DNA of 64,000 bases, taken from Hydrangea macrophylla. Taxonomy: Eukaryota > Streptophyta > Magnoliopsida > Cornales > Hydrangeaceae. The notes under the pieces were generated by a model, which saw only the letters and a list, made by a program, of their open reading frames with translations, searched no databases and was not told where the DNA came from. Below are positions 1-12,855 of the stretch, one piece after another. The stretch is taken from contig CM066985.1 of the NCBI GenBank assembly GCA_033977485.1, positions 76,575,045 to 76,639,044 on the forward strand, written 5' to 3'. A program made the position numbers and the translations under genes. Every line of letters begins with the position of its first letter. The stretch's first letter is position 1.

Positions 1-163
1 TTCCATCTTCAGCATTATGCTCTTTTTGGTACTCTATGTTATCCTCCTCAAAAGAAAACTATCTTAGTATTGGTTGCTATCTCCTGAACATCTTACGGTT
101 CATAACTTAAGAGTGTCGAACAGACGGTGAACTCCTAAACCTAGGCTTTGATACCAAAAATCC
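1..163 (-). other. 5' leader and primer binding site of a minus-strand LTR retrotransposon
   Basis: On the minus strand, bases 158-144 read TTGGTATCAAAGCC. This matches the 3' end of plant initiator-Met tRNA, the usual primer for chromovirus-type Gypsy and many Copia elements. It lies 5 bases from an LTR edge (TGTCACGCCCC on the plus strand at 164). The layout repeats that of the complete element at 35099-43517, whose primer site lies just left of its right LTR. The rest of the element is off the left edge of the window. Confidence 0.6.
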
Positions 164-1049
164 TGTCACGCCCCAGAGTAGCAAAAATAGGGAAAATTAA
201 AAATTTTCTTTTTGGACCCATAGAGAATGACTTCATTGAAAGATGTCCTGTCCTCTAACACTATAAACAACATGAAAATAAAGGGGAGAAAACTATTTGT
301 AACTTAAACTTTAATCTGAACAATTTAAACGATTACAAAACATCGGTCCCAATACTAATACAACAGACAATTATAATTACATGATGCTAGTGGCTATCTT
401 TGGTCATCAGTCTAGCTCTACACTTCCAGCATTTCTTAGCATCTTACTCTCAAGATTGAATTGTCCTCTAACCAACATGCAAGGAAATCTGGACATTGGA
501 TGTCTAGGCATAACATTCCGTCAGCTTTGCAAAAAAGCTGAGTGGGTGATCATAACTATATTTGCTATCATACACTAACTACTCATCTCACATTATTACT
601 TTGCATCTTAGGATACGGTTAGTCCATTATCAATTGACGTCACTCATACGGTCATAGCAAGGGTATTGATCAACATGAAATGCAATTACCAAACATCCAA
701 CATTAACATATTAACGGGATTAATACAATTTATAACCTGCTTGTCTGGTTCTTGTAATCATAACAATGTATTCGTACTAATCAATTTCTCATTTCTATTA
801 TGTTCGTGCATGTAATTGCGTATTCAATGAACTCAAACCCAAACTCTGGGATATGAAATCCCACGACCAATGCAACATAATAACGTCGGGTTATAAAACC
901 ACAATGACAACTTACTCTGGACTTGCTCTCACAATACAAACCACGCTTCTTCCGCGAACTCTGATACTCATTTTATACTTCGTTTTGTCACGACCCACAG
1001 GCAATGGCACTGGGTGTGTATCTCTACTTAATCTAAATTAGCACAATGG

Positions 1050-1500
1050 CAGAATTGGCTCAATCGTCTATACCCTCCCTGGTGTATCACCACCAGACAA
1101 GTTGCACATCAGAATACTAACTACAAATCGACAGCATGGCGGCAAAGGCACGCATCATGTGTACTATCACAGAATCCCACCACAGAGGATGGTACATTAA
1201 TAACTAACTAGCGCATAATATACATAATGACGGCAACCCATACAACGTATGTACTATCTCCGGCAAAACTCATCGGATGACTAGTACATTGGAGCACTAA
1301 CTACTAAGTAGTACGACGGCAAAACGAGTTGCACGTCAAATTACTAGCTGCAAATCGGCGGCAAAGGCACGCATTATGTGTACTATCACGGAATCCCACC
1401 ACAGAGGACAGTACATTAGTAACTAACTAGCACGTGATATACAGCACGACGGCAAACTCAGATGCATGTACCATCTCTGATAATTTACACGGACGACTAG
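1050..1500. repeat. Degenerate tandem modules containing acggcaa
   Basis: Modules with GGCAAAGGCACGCAT, TGTGTACTATCAC, GAATCCCACCACAGAGGA and CTAACTAGC occur at about 1140-1215 and again at about 1360-1435, with looser copies around 1230-1330 and 1450-1500. A ggcaagtcc-type repeat of similar style sits inside the LTRs at 36010-36110 and 42310-42420, which supports reading this region as LTR. Confidence 0.6.
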
Positions 1501-3775
1501 CACAATAGCCTCTCTAACTGTTTTCTTACTATTACAACCACAATCACAATATTCTGTATCTCAATCATACTATCCCATTATCACGTATCTTATCTTCTCG
1601 AAGGTTTCCAAATCATAACAGCTCCTGACTCACGATACAAGAATCTCAACTATATCAACGCACACTCCCCAAGACTCCCAATTACTTCAACTCACAACCT
1701 CACTTGGTCGGAGTCACTAACATTGACTACGTGTACTGACACCGTGACATGATATTCAACTACATGAATCTTGATGCCATAACTTTATTAGGCAAGACAT
1801 ATAAATGAATCCTTAACATGCTCTTTTCCTCATTTGCACATTTAGACATGGTTCTCAGAGAAATAACAACAACATATTCGTATAACCAACATTGATATAT
1901 AAAGCGTACAACTAATATCCACGATCAATTATCCAATATAACATACACATGACTAAATAGCCTTTCGCTAATAATTCTTCTCTTTTACTTCGTATCAATA
2001 CATCATAGTAATATCTAACATTCTTGTCTCATAGTAATCAATTCCATAATATATATATATATCACGTATACATCAAGGCATATTGATACATACATACAAA
2101 TACTCTAGTAGTCATTACGCATATTGAGAGTGAGATTAGAAACACTCACCTGGATGTCTTATCAAGCTTATGACTCTCCGAACAGCGGATATGTCACAGT
2201 CCTACAACGTACAATTGAATAATGGTGATGAAGCGTATATGTTAATGACAAAGGCATAATGGTAATTTTACCAAATGAGGATATAAACCTCAAGGTAGTG
2301 ATCTACGTGTCATTCTAAGTCTAACGCCATTGACTAGACTCAAATCAGAGTCCGCCGCATAAAAGGCTGGGTTTTCTATACCAGTGTGTGTCCTATAGGT
2401 AAGCTGTATTTTTGAACATATCGAAAGGTCTCCAAACTCAAAGGAATATTTCTAGGTATTATTTTAAGACTCTGGGAACTGATTGCGTATTTTTCTGGAC
2501 TACGATTTATTTACTACGAATTATTGAAGTCCTATTTATATATTTATAGTCTTCGGAGTCCCATAATTATAAAATATAATTTAGAAGGATAAGAAGTCCT
2601 TAGAAATATTTTTATTAAATACTAGACCTTAAAATAGGCTAGTGTTATTATTCTCACAATTTTCGAAACTTGTTTGGTATTTAAAATAATTAAATGATAA
2701 ACCACCGGGCCCTTATCATTAAATAAAATACTAAAGTTTGAGTTTTATAAATAATTAATTTATAAAACAAGGTTATTAGGCCTCGAGATAATTATTATAA
2801 TTTTTAACATATTTAAAATGGCCATTAGGTATTTAATACCTAATTATTTTCATTTAAAACCATCTTTGATTATTTATCTAAACTAAATAAGTAAAAAGTA
2901 TAATGTATATAACTAATAAATTATCATTTAAGAATATAACATATATATATATATATATTATTTTCCAAAATATTAAATACTAATTAATAATACTATGACA
3001 CCATTTTTACAATATTTAATAACTACCCACATCTCTTTATTTTAATTTAAACAAATCATTATTATTTATTAAAAACTAAATAAATACTAATTACAATATA
3101 TAATATTAAATTTCAAAATATAAAAATATTAATTAATAATATTTTCAGAATTAATAAAGTCACTTAAAACAATTTTTAATACTCCGTAGTAATAAAAACC
3201 AATTAACCACTAAAATCAATTTAGACTAAGTCTGAAGGCTCTTGTTTGGACAACTAACTTACTAACACGCATAAGCTCGTTCAAAAGTTGTTTTCCCAAA
3301 CTGGGCATAAGCCTAAAGTCCAACATATTCTTCTTCTTCCTCTTTAACATGATATATATAAATTCGTTTATATACAAATTTTGTACACAAAACTTCAAAC
3401 GATCATAACTCACTCATTTCTTAATGAAAATACGCGAACTTTATGTCGAAATTGAGTATCTCGATGAGCCCGATCCAACGATGTAGGTCTTGAATCCTAA
3501 CTCTTAACGGTCTATCCGTACAGTGGCAAAAACCAGTTCATCCAATAAAGAATAATTCAATCGTTGGTTGTCCAAACGCGACCTAAGCTTCAAGCTATTC
3601 GTCGAGGATCTTAAGGTCGTTAGGGTCATTTTGGCATAAGTTTTATGGATTTTGGTGACGGTCAAAAAAACCGAGCTAGTGCGAGCTTCAATGGTGATCT
3701 GGCCATGGCGGGGTCTACGGTCTATTTGGGGGCGTGCATGGGTGTGTGGGCGAGCTTCAAAAAATCCTTCTCTAT

Positions 3776-4110
3776 TGTTCCTCCTTTCTCTCTCTCTCTC
3801 TCCTGTGCTCTATGTTAGACAAAGGGGGTGTGAGTTGTGGGTTTGGCAGAGCCCTGGAGGGGGGTTTGTGTTTGGTCTCTCTTTTCTTTTATTCTCTCTC
3901 TATGTTTCTATCTCTCTGTCTCCGTTCTCTCTCTAACTCTCACACTCTCTATCTCTCGGTAACACTCTCTCTATCTCTAGTCTTTTTCTTGGGTCCTTCT
4001 TTCTTGGGCCTTTATCTCTCTCTATATATAACTCACACACACACACAATATATTACATATACACACAATACATATGCACAATATACACGTCTGTGTGTGT
4101 GTGGTAGAGT
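3776..4110. repeat. CT-rich and AC/GT simple repeats
   Basis: Runs of tctctc between about 3788 and 4030 are followed by acacac and gtgtgt tracts at about 4032-4102. The overlapping ORFs of 94 and 139 codons here read mostly Ser/Leu from the CT tract and are not coding. The G-rich bases at 4130-4240 hold nothing recognisable. Confidence 0.8.
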
Positions 4111-4255
4111 GTGCATGGTTGCCGTCAAAAGGGGCGGCAGTGAGGTGAAGTGAGGGATTTGATTTGAGGGGAGGGATTTGGTGGTTGGGGGAGATATTGG
4201 TGAGTGAGCAAGGGGAATTGGAGGGTTTTAGGGGGTATTGGTATAGTGGATATAA

Positions 4256-4724
4256 GAGCATCCACAACGCATATAGTAAACTTAAGGCTGATGTTTGGTA
4301 AGTTTAGTGTACATATGCAATACACTTACAATGGGTAATTGTTCAAACGGCAAAGTGAGTACCGTGTGTAATATCAAACAGCACATAGTGTGCCGTGTGG
4401 GAGTAGGCGGCCCAATGTGTGCCACGTGATAGAAAAGTGGACAACTTCACACGACACAATGTGTGCCGTTTGGAAATCACACGGCACAATGTGTGCCGTT
4501 TTGGAAATCACACGGCAATCACACGGCATAATGTGTGCCTTTTGGAGCCTCACGGCTCTCCCTATGCCGTGACCCTTGTACAATAGTTGAACTTAGCTGT
4601 ACACTAAACTTAAGTTTCCTTAAGTTCAATTGTTGTATACTATTGTACCAACAACCAATTGCAATCGTCCCAATTCAAAAGAATCCTTAAGTTTGTTGTA
4701 CAAATCCACCCACTGTGGATGTTC
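4256..4724. mobile_element. PIF/Harbinger-like MITE, 469 bp
   Basis: The termini are inverted: GAGCATCCACA at the left and TGTGGATGTTC at the right. Both ends are flanked by TAA (4253-4255 and 4725-4727), the 3-bp duplication typical of PIF/Harbinger elements. Inside, at about 4440-4560, a short unit with CACACGGCACAATGTGTGCC repeats about four times. No ORF is convincing, so this is a non-autonomous element. Family assignment rests on the TSD and terminus type only. Confidence 0.75.
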
Positions 4725-4727
4725 TAA

Positions 4728-5350
4728 GGGGGAGTGTACTTAAGCTAGATATAGGTGTACTACAAATCCTTAAATGGTGAGATGTTCCCGTCTTGGGTCA
4801 AATGCTGTGCAATATGGGAAATATCAATTTCTACGGGTCTGTGTGTAAATCAGTCCAAGTCTACGAACATAGTTTGAGTCTAACACGATTGTTATAAAAA
4901 CGTTGATTACGATAATAATTACGGCCATAGTCTCGGGACTATTGGGTTCAAATTATATAATATAACCTATGCTTATTTAAGATGTAGTGATAACGAAATA
5001 TCTAAATTTATACAAATAAAATTACGCGACAGCAAATATAAGGTATATCCTATAGTAATAATATAAGCGGCCACGAATTATATGTAAGGTCTGTTGTTAT
5101 AATATTAATGACAACTAATATTAAAAATACGATATATTAATATATGGGGGTCTAAATTTAGGTGACAATGAAATTATACATTATAGCATATGGTTATAAA
5201 ATTAAGCGATTTCAAACTATACAATAAAATATATATTTATCAATTTAGGCGACAATTAGATATTAAAACACGTAATTAATATACAAGGTCACACTTAGAA
5301 TTTTTGGAAATTAGATTAATAAAGCAATACGGATTTTACAGGTATTATAA
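4728..5350. other. AT-rich stretch, no gene seen
   Basis: Bases 4780-5350 are strongly AT-rich with scattered motifs such as ataatataa and no coding signal. They may belong to the U3 part of the LTR that starts at 164. Confidence 0.5.
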
Positions 5351-5359
5351 TCAGATTTT

Positions 5360-5737
5360 GGGGTGAATTACACTTTGCACCCTTGTAGTTTGGATGTAAT
5401 GTTATTTTGGTCCCTATTGTTTCAATTTTGTCAATTTGGTCTTTACAGTTTCAATTTAGGTTCAATTTAGTCCATTCACAAAACTTTTCTACAGTTTTTG
5501 ACAAAAATAGGTCATGTGATGGACACGTGACGTATCATTAGGGGCATAATGATAAATTTACTTGGAAAAATTATACTTTACACACTTATACTAATCCTAA
5601 ATCTACCAAAAATTGTAGAAAATTTTCATGAATGGACTAAATTGAGTCTAAAACGAAACTGTAAGGACCAAATTGAAACTATAGGGACCAAAATGAAATC
5701 ACACCCAAACTATAAGGGTACAATATGTAATTTACCC
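5360..5737. mobile_element. MITE with 9-bp TSD (Mutator-type), 378 bp
   Basis: The flanks carry a perfect 9-bp duplication, TCAGATTTT, at 5351-5359 and 5738-5746. The element starts GGGGTGAATTACACTTTGC and its right end read in reverse starts GGGTAAATTACATATTG. The inverted arms remain similar for well over 100 bp (for example ATTTTGGTCCCTAT in both). The 9-bp TSD and G-rich termini point to the Mutator superfamily. It is non-coding. Confidence 0.85.
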
Positions 5738-5929
5738 TCAGATTTTATGACCGTTTTGAGTTTTTTTTTTTAACCATTCCATCCCTTTTCACTGTTGAAG
5801 GTTACATCACAATTGAATAAAAATAAGAGGAAAAAAGTGTGGTTGACGAGTGAATTACTAGACCGGGTTGAGGGTGACTTTTTCTTGCTCGCCAATTAGG
5901 CTTCTAACATTTGCTATCACTGTTGGAGG

Positions 5930-6165
5930 TTTAAAAGTGTCGCTCTCTTTTAAGAGAGCATTTTTTATTACCCAAAAAATGTATACCAATGCTTACCCAA
6001 GCACTCCATTGGCCAATGCAGAGGAATTTAGTGCCCATTGGCCAATGCAGAGGGAGTCCACTGAATCCCTCTGCATTGGCCAATGAGATACTTGAATAAG
6101 CATTAATGTACCATATTTTGGGTGAAAAAAAAAGTATTTTCTCTCTTTAATTTGTCGACCACTTG
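5930..6165. repeat. Imperfect hairpin repeat containing CATTGGCCAATGCAGAGG
   Basis: The left arm (about 5933-6020) and right arm (about 6070-6163) are inverted copies, clearest in ACCCAAAA at 5970 against TTTTGGGT ending at 6123, and in ATTGGCCAATGCAGAGG against CCTCTGCATTGGCCAAT. The ATTGGCCAATGCAGAGG motif occurs three times. This is probably a foldback MITE. No clear target duplication was found, so the ends are uncertain. Confidence 0.55.
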
Positions 6166-6799
6166 GAATTTATTTCTTCTCGTGGAGATACTGCAGTCGG
6201 CCCAAGCTCGGCCAGGCCCAAAGTGAGGCCTGACCTGTCTGCCCAAACCCATCTCGAGTTGAAATTTTTGCTTGCAATGTCCTCATTTAATTTTTTAGCC
6301 TTTGACACTATACATTTTCATTTTGTAAAGTGCGAGTCCATCACAATCTCATTATGTACACTCACAGTAAGTAGGACACTCTTCCATCACATTCTCATCA
6401 TGTTCACTCACATTAAGTGGTTACTCAGTGTTTAAAATCCATGTCACCTAAAATTCCATGAGCAATCTTGATTTCAACAAAACAACTAGAAGGTAAAAAT
6501 ACCATATCATAGTGTTTGCTGTGATTTCAGCGGGCTGTCAGAATCAAGAGTGGTTTGGTTGTGCAAACTAATTTTCTAAAATCACTTGTGTGAGTGATAC
6601 ACAAGGTTCATATTACTTAACTTCTATCAGCGCGAATATGAAAGGTGAGTAGAAAGTACCCTCACCTAAAGATCCCTAGACAGCGTTGAAGCATACAAGC
6701 CTAACAAGTGATGAAAGAGAATAAAAGAGGAATTAAATAAAAAACTTATTTTATTTAATGGATGGAAAAGAGAAATTACAAGGTATGTAATTGAGATGC
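6166..6799. other. Flank of the Tat insertion, no gene seen
   Basis: No recognisable coding sequence. The stretch ends in GATGC at 6795-6799, the left target duplication of the Tat element. The interrupted sequence resumes at 20112. Confidence 0.6.
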
Positions 6800-8068
6800 T
6801 GTTTGCACCCAAAAACTGCAAAAGGTTTTTGAGACAAAATGGAGTGTTGAAATGGGTTTGAGGATGGCCGACCCAAAGCATGTCTAGTAGTGGCCGGCCT
6901 AGAGCTTGCAAAGACCCATCGGGCTCAGGGAGAGAACGTCACGCGGTTCAGAAGGACAAGGATGTTGTCCCAGTTTGGTAGAGTCCGATGGGTAAAATTG
7001 GTCATGTGCTGACCAATTGGGCACTGTCGTTGAAATAAATCAATAATAGCAAGTGGGAGTCCGATTGGGAGGCTAAGCATAGATGATACTCATCGGGCAC
7101 CGTACTTATATGAATGGGCATTGGTAAGGATCGGAGCCCGATGGATGATATTAGTAGCGTGCATGACAATCGGACACCTTGCTAGGAATAAACGGTAAAG
7201 GCCGGCTGTAGGAGCCCGATTGGTCGTAAGCATTCGTAAGAGTGGCATCGGGCATGGAAGTCAAGAAGCGTGACAAGTGGAGGTTGCTTATGACTGATAA
7301 AGCTGAAAGTAGTGTCAGGTGAGTCCAATGAACACATAGGGGAGTTGGTAGCTGTCATGATGATGTCATCCTGATTTTGAGAAGGCAGAGTCTGTTTTGG
7401 AAAGGAATCTAATCATCTCCAGCTGGATATGGAAGGCTAATCCCTAAAATTTTGGGATTGAATCAATCAAGATTCCAGATAAAGCAAGAATTTGAGAATG
7501 GAAGAATTCTACAGTCAATCATCTGCTTGGAGCGCAAGTTAACGAGTCCTTACCTTATCTGGACTGCTATAGGTTCTATAAATATAGAGGCAGGCCAACC
7601 GCGTAAAGGACTTCGCGTAATCTCGAGAAACCGCATTCAACAGCACTCATATAGCACTCAAAGCATTCAAATCTTTGTGTTATCATCGTTCTGCATCTAT
7701 AGCAAATAGGTCTGTTCCTTTTTGTTATTTTTCTTAACTGTTTTCATTCTTTGGACAATCAGAGCATGTTCTGATCTTGTTCTTTGGTTGTATGTTTTAT
7801 TCTCCAAACATTTAATAAGATATCTATATTTTATTAATTGTTTGTGATTGTTTACCTAGTAAACTCTTGCACTATTTGGCTTGTGCGCTTCAGTACTGCT
7901 AAAGGAATTTTGATGAGGGTACTTTCCTACTCGTCACACACAATCATCTTTTAGAAGTCAGGTCTAAAGTCTTGAGTATTACTCACTCAAGCAAATAGGA
8001 AATTAGTTTGCACGCACACACTGAGCCCATTTGGCTCTGGCACTCCCGCACGAAACTACAAGCAAACA
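6800..8068 (+). repeat. 5' LTR of the Tat element
   Basis: 1269 bp, TGTTTGCACCC to AAGCAAACA, paired with 18851-20111. It has a TATA-like sequence at 7576-7586. An 85-codon ORF at 7452-7709 is chance; its partner in the other LTR is broken. Confidence 0.92.
7576..7586 (+). promoter_or_regulatory. TATA box of the 5' LTR
   Basis: CTATAAATATA lies in the middle of the LTR, a sensible U3/R boundary. The matching place in the 3' LTR (about 19618-19632) has lost these bases. Confidence 0.6.
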
Positions 8069-8090
8069 TTTTGGCACACCCAGTGGGACC
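8069..8090 (+). promoter_or_regulatory. Primer binding site of the Tat element
   Basis: TTTTGGCACACCCAGTGGGA follows directly after the CA end of the 5' LTR. This is the usual place and general type (TTTGGCGC/CACCC) for Tat-lineage elements. The tRNA identity was not determined. Confidence 0.7.
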
Positions 8091-8099
8091 CATAGTGTC

Positions 8100-10340
8100 A
8101 AGACATGCCTTTGAAGAAAGATAAACATATTGGAAAAAACGGATAGGACTACCTGGCCGTCGTTGACCCACCAAAGGACGAGAGCACTGATCGTTCCCCA
8201 GCAGAAAGTGCCTTGACTCTGGAGGCAATGTCAAAACTTATGAGGCGGACCGTGGAACTATTGAGGTAAGACTATAACGCACTCCTAGGTTCCATGGGAA
8301 ATTTTCAAACACTGATTGAACAGACGGCCGAGATGCAAAGAGTCCAGAATAGGCTAATTACATCAACGAAGAAAACACACTCAATGTTGGACGACCTAAC
8401 TGATATGATAGGCCGACTCATAACTGCTTATGAAGCCAAGGGCAACAAGGAGTATGCCGTCGGATCAGACTCTGGCTTATCGCAAGTATTCGATAAGCCT
8501 AAGGATCTACATTATGTAATCCCGAATCTTAGAGAGCATAATGGTACAGGCAAACAACCCGAGTCATAGATATGAGAGGCTAGCGGTTTAGTAGTCACCG
8601 ATCCTACTAGATCGGCGACACCAGTGACCCTTCAACTTAATGGCCGTAATGCAGAAATAATCGGCCACACGATCCCCCCTGTCCACACCGTTGGGGGGCA
8701 AAGGATTAATGGTGTTTTTGGACCCATCAGGCCAACAATAACCAATACCACCTACCACCTCCGATAGCGCCCCCTATGGTGGTAGCTCAGCCCGTTACTC
8801 CACAACTTATCAACAGAGAGGAGTTAGTGGCGTCCATACATGAAGAGTATGGTCCATTCATGAGAAGGATGGAGAGGCCGACATACAGACGGCCATTCCC
8901 GCCTGAAATTGACCAAGTCAACTTTTCCTAAGGGTACAAAGTTCTGAATTTGACTCTGTTTTCTGGGGAAAGTGAATAGTCCTCGGTAGAGCATATTTGT
9001 AATGCGGCCATGTGGGTAGCAGTGAACCTTTAAAACTAAGGTTGTTCCCAAACTCGCTCACGGGCATATCATTCTTATGGTATGTCAATCTTTCGGCCAA
9101 CTCTATACAAAATTGGTAGGGGATGGAAGAGTTGTTCCATGGCCAGTTTTATAGGACTGAGCCCGAAACATTATTGGCAGATCTGTCCAGGATGCTCCAA
9201 CTGGTGGGAGAGATAGTGGAGACCTATATAGCCCGATTTAGGAAGGCTAATTATAGGTGCAAGATGGTCTTGCCTGAAGAGGGGTACGTTAAGATGGCCA
9301 TGGGGGGAATGTCCTTTGAACTTCGTAAGAGGTTTGAAGGGACTGACTTCCGTGATTTATTCGAGCTGGCCACGCGGGCCGTTCGCTACAAGCGTATCCT
9401 CTTGGAAGAGTAGGAGAAAAGGAACTCGTCTAAGGGAACATACTACAAAGATCCTAATTACGAGGTCCACTTAGCGGATTGTGACCTCGACGCAGAAATC
9501 GACATGGCCGAATTAGTCTGTAAATGGCCAATTGTATATAACGCCTTAAACAAGCACATCAACAATAATGCCGCTGCAAAAAGATGGCATTTAAAGCGGG
9601 AAAGAACTATACGTTTGACATTACTATAGCTGATCAGATTTTTGATGCCTTGCTGGCCGATAAAGTGATCAAGTTTAGTGATGGTCATCGGATCCCTAAG
9701 GCTGATGACATAAAAAATAAAGAATATTGTAAATGGCATAATTCCTGGAAACATTGTACTAATAATTGCGTTGTTTGTCGCAATGTGATACAGGAGAACG
9801 TAGAGATGGGAGTATTTAAATTCTTGGACAAAGCCATGGGAGTTGATGCGAATGCATTCCCTCAAATCACCGGCGCCACATGGTGACGCCAAATTTGACC
9901 AAGCTGGCCAGGCCAAGGCCAAAGGTGGACCTGACCGAGAAAGAGGAAAGACCGCGACAAAGAGAAGGAAAACAGATTGCCATTTTACCATCGAAGGGCC
10001 GAAGGTAACCATTCATGAGCTCGAGAAGATATATCACAAGCGAAAGGGAGCAGAACGCAAGGCCGAAGTCAAAATGGCCCGATCTACTACTGACAGTTTA
10101 GTAGCCGACTTGCGACACCAACTTGAACTGATAGAACAAAGCCTCTGCCCAAGATGCAAGGTCGATGTCAGAAAGGAGGCCTCTAGCCCGAGCAAAAGGC
10201 CCAGGATGAACGAGCATAGAGAGCACAACCCGAGAAGGTCCGTGCATGAGAGGTTATCATGGCCTAAGCTGAGTCAGGGTAAGCCCGAATGGAAACCCAA
10301 TCCATTACCAGCCTCCCAGTCCGGCGCTAGAGACTGAAGC
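8100..10340 (+). pseudogene. gag relic of the Tat element
   Basis: The reading frame is broken into pieces at 8294-8569, 9123-9413, 9584-9886 and 9843-10337. The piece at 9123-9413 has the retrotransposon gag pattern: a W/F-rich start (FHGQFYRTEPE), then LADLSRMLQLVGEIVETYIARF and RFEGTDFRDL. The 9584 piece carries the Tat-type zinc-knuckle-like residues EYCKWHNSWKHCTNNC. The gag protein would form the particle that packages element RNA. Several frame changes make the gene non-functional. A further broken frame at 10344-11079 is the gag-protease linker. Confidence 0.8.
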
Positions 10341-11136
10341 CATTTGGAGATAAGACATCATCGGACATTCTTTAAATCAAATGTGCAGGGAGAGGGCCCA
10401 ACCTCGGACATACATCCAAGGATGGTGCTACCACCTAGAGTAGATGAAAGAAGGTGGTACAGGGCTGAACACCCAAAATTCCCGACAGCACCTAAATACA
10501 GCAAGTCTCAGAAAAGAAGATATCAACGTACGAGACAAGTTGAGCGAGAACGACAATACTGGGAGAATCGGGCTCACAGTTCTCCCAATCCTAGTTCACC
10601 CGTATTGCCCGATTCCCAAAAACATTCAGAAGGGTGAGCCCGTTTTTGACAAGAAAGAAGGAAAAGGAGTGATGCATGCCACAGAGCTCTTGAAGGAAAT
10701 ATTTAGGCGGGAAAAGATAAAAGAAAAATGTAAGCTTGAGACCGACGCCATAGACGTCGTGTCCAATGATGATTTTTTAGATTTGGACGCATAGCCAATC
10801 CAATTTGGGACTGTCCTTGTGAGTTTGATGTCAAACATGGTGTTTACCTTGCCTATGTCCTTCATGGCCAAGCCGGACCAGCCAACAGCCATGGAAGGAG
10901 ATGTGATAGAAGACCTAACCAAAGAGTCGACCACTATAGAAGACATATTCTGGAGTAGAGGAGACACCGTCAAACTCGAGGTGGTGGAAGCCACGAGTAA
11001 GAACGTGGATGCAACCGAGCAACAGTCCGATCGGTCCAAGATAACCATCTTAAGGCCGAAAGGGCAACAAACTGAGTAAGGACAAAAGTTAAGAGGGCTC
11101 GTTAAAGTGGTTTTTGAAAGGCCTACATATCAAATG

Positions 11137-12082
11137 TCCTAACACTTAAACCCACTGTATGTGAAAGGGCACATTGAAGGAGTTCCCATGAACATGATTC
11201 TCATTGATGAGGGATCCACCATCAATATCATGCCTTAAATAATGCTAAGGGTACTGCAAAAGTCTGAGTCAGAGTTAATCCCAACCAAAATGAACGTTCA
11301 GAGTTTTACTGGAGCACCGTCAAGGACCAAAGGCGTCCTGCCCTTGGAGCTGACAATAGGAAGCAATATAGTAATAACTGTTTTCTTCATTATTGAAACA
11401 TCGTTCGCTTACACCGCATTGTTGGGCCGAGATTGGATACACCCCAACTATTGTATTCCCTCCACTTTGCATCAGTTATTGATTTTTTGGAAGGGGTCTG
11501 TAGAGGTAGTAGGGGCCGATACGAAGCCGTTTGTGGCATGTATTCAAAAAGCTGATGCATTGTTGTATGAAGACGACATCGGACCTATGAAGTTACTGGG
11601 ATGTAGAAAGATGGGCAAGCCTAATGCAACAACATTCATCAAAGAAAATCTGAATGGCTACCGTCAACTCAATCGGACAAAAGAAGTCAGGTCGGTTGAA
11701 CTTAAAGAAGAAGACGTGATTGATGAATCAACAACCGATTGAGATTCGGAGATAGCTGGCCCTAAAGGCTAGCATGGCCAGATGGTGTGCATATCTGGTC
11801 GATAGAAGATTAGAGATTGACCCAATTGATGGTATGGTTAACCTAGCCGATTGTATATATGAAGAAGAAATGCCAAAGGAGGAAGAGATCCAAATGGATG
11901 AATTGGAAATGGCCACAGCAAAGCTAGATGATCTGAAGGCCGATGTTCAAGATCCACTATTGGATTTCAACCTAGGCAATGAAGGAGAGCACAAGCCTAC
12001 TTATGTAAATCAGATGCTGGAATCACAGTATCAGGCCGAGTTGATAGCACTTTTACATAAGTACAAAGATTACTTTGCTTAG
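11137..12082 (+). pseudogene. Aspartic protease relic and protease-RT linker
   Basis: The frame from about 11137 reads MNMILIDEGSTINIMP, corresponding to the retroviral-type protease active site (D-S/T-G in most relatives; here D-E-G). Downstream LLGRDWIH is the usual second protease landmark. A stop right after IMP (11236-11238) breaks it. The linker at 11774-12082 is acidic and typical of the lead-in to RT. Protease would mature the polyprotein. The unusual D-E-G may be a late mutation or a subfamily variant. Confidence 0.75.
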
Positions 12083-12855
12083 GACTATGATGAGATGGCA
12101 GGGCCATCTAGGGAACTGCTGGAACATCGATTGCCAATTCAATTGGGGTTCAGGCCGTTTAAACAGCTACCTTGGCACATGTCACCAAAGGTTACTTTAA
12201 AGGTGAAGGAAGAAATTGAGAGACTCCAGGTCGCTGGTTTTATTTGAACTGCTAAATAGGTAGAATGGGTTTTGAATGTAGTCCCAGAGGTAAAGAAGAA
12301 TGGAAAGCTCAGGGTCTGCATTGACTTTAGAAACCTAAACCTGGCTACCCCAAAAGACGAATATCCAATGCCCATGACCGATCAGCTCATCGATTCGGCC
12401 GCCAAGCACAAGATCTCATCCTTTATGGATGGGCATTCAGGGTACAATCAAATTTACATCACCGAGGAGGATGTCCCGAAGACAGCTTTTCGGTGTCCGG
12501 GGGCAATTAGAACCTTTGAGTGGATTGTCATGCCCTTCGGACTGAAGAATGTAGGAGCCACCGATCAACGGGCAATGTATTCAATCTTCCATGACATGAT
12601 TGGACGATTCATGGAGGTCTACATTGATGATGTGGTGGTGAAGTCTGGTGACAATACCGATCATTTAAGGGATCTGGAGAAAGCATTCGAAACAATGCAG
12701 GCTCATAAGTTGAAAATAAATCCCCTTAAATGTGCATTCGGCGTTTCAGCAGGGAACTTCTTGGGTTTCCTGGTGCACCAGCGAGGGATAGAGATAGACA
12801 AGAATAAGGCTCGGGCTATTCAAGCAGCAAAGCCCCCAGCCAACAAGAAATAGTT
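12083..12855 (+). pseudogene. Reverse transcriptase relic of the Tat element
   Basis: Start of the domain at about 12120-12270 (FKQLPWHMSPKV, EEIERLQVAGF) is interrupted by TGA and TAG near 12246-12260. From 12272 the frame is open for 193 codons with the RT palm motifs VCIDFRNLN, MDGHSGYNQI and the catalytic YIDD at 12620-12631, followed by KINPLKCAFGV and FLGFLVHQRGIE. A TAG ends it at about 12851. The core RT motifs are intact, but stops on both sides prevent a full polyprotein. Confidence 0.88.

Larger units (their letters stand above)
164..4250 (-). repeat. Probable long LTR (right end not resolved)
   Basis: The stretch starts TGTCACGCCCC directly beside a tRNA-Met-type primer site, so its left edge is an LTR edge. 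A TATA-like sequence on the minus strand (about 2531-2550, CTATAAATATATAAATAG) would place transcription leftwards, as in the LTRs at 35099 and 41402. The AT-rich part from 2500 on would then be U3. No matching right terminus was found, and the second LTR would lie outside the window. No ORF here looks coding. The end given is a guess, and AT-rich sequence of the same character continues to about 5350. Confidence 0.4.

Noticed and set aside
985..1000. TGTCACGACCC as a second LTR start
   Set aside because: No primer site, polypurine tract or partner end nearby; likely internal to the LTR.
3652..4153. Overlapping ORFs of 94 and 139 codons
   Set aside because: Ser/Leu-rich products of CT and AC simple repeats.
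9458..10012. 184-codon minus-strand ORF over the Tat gag
   Set aside because: Shadow of the gag frame, no domain; the gag reading on the plus strand matches known patterns.
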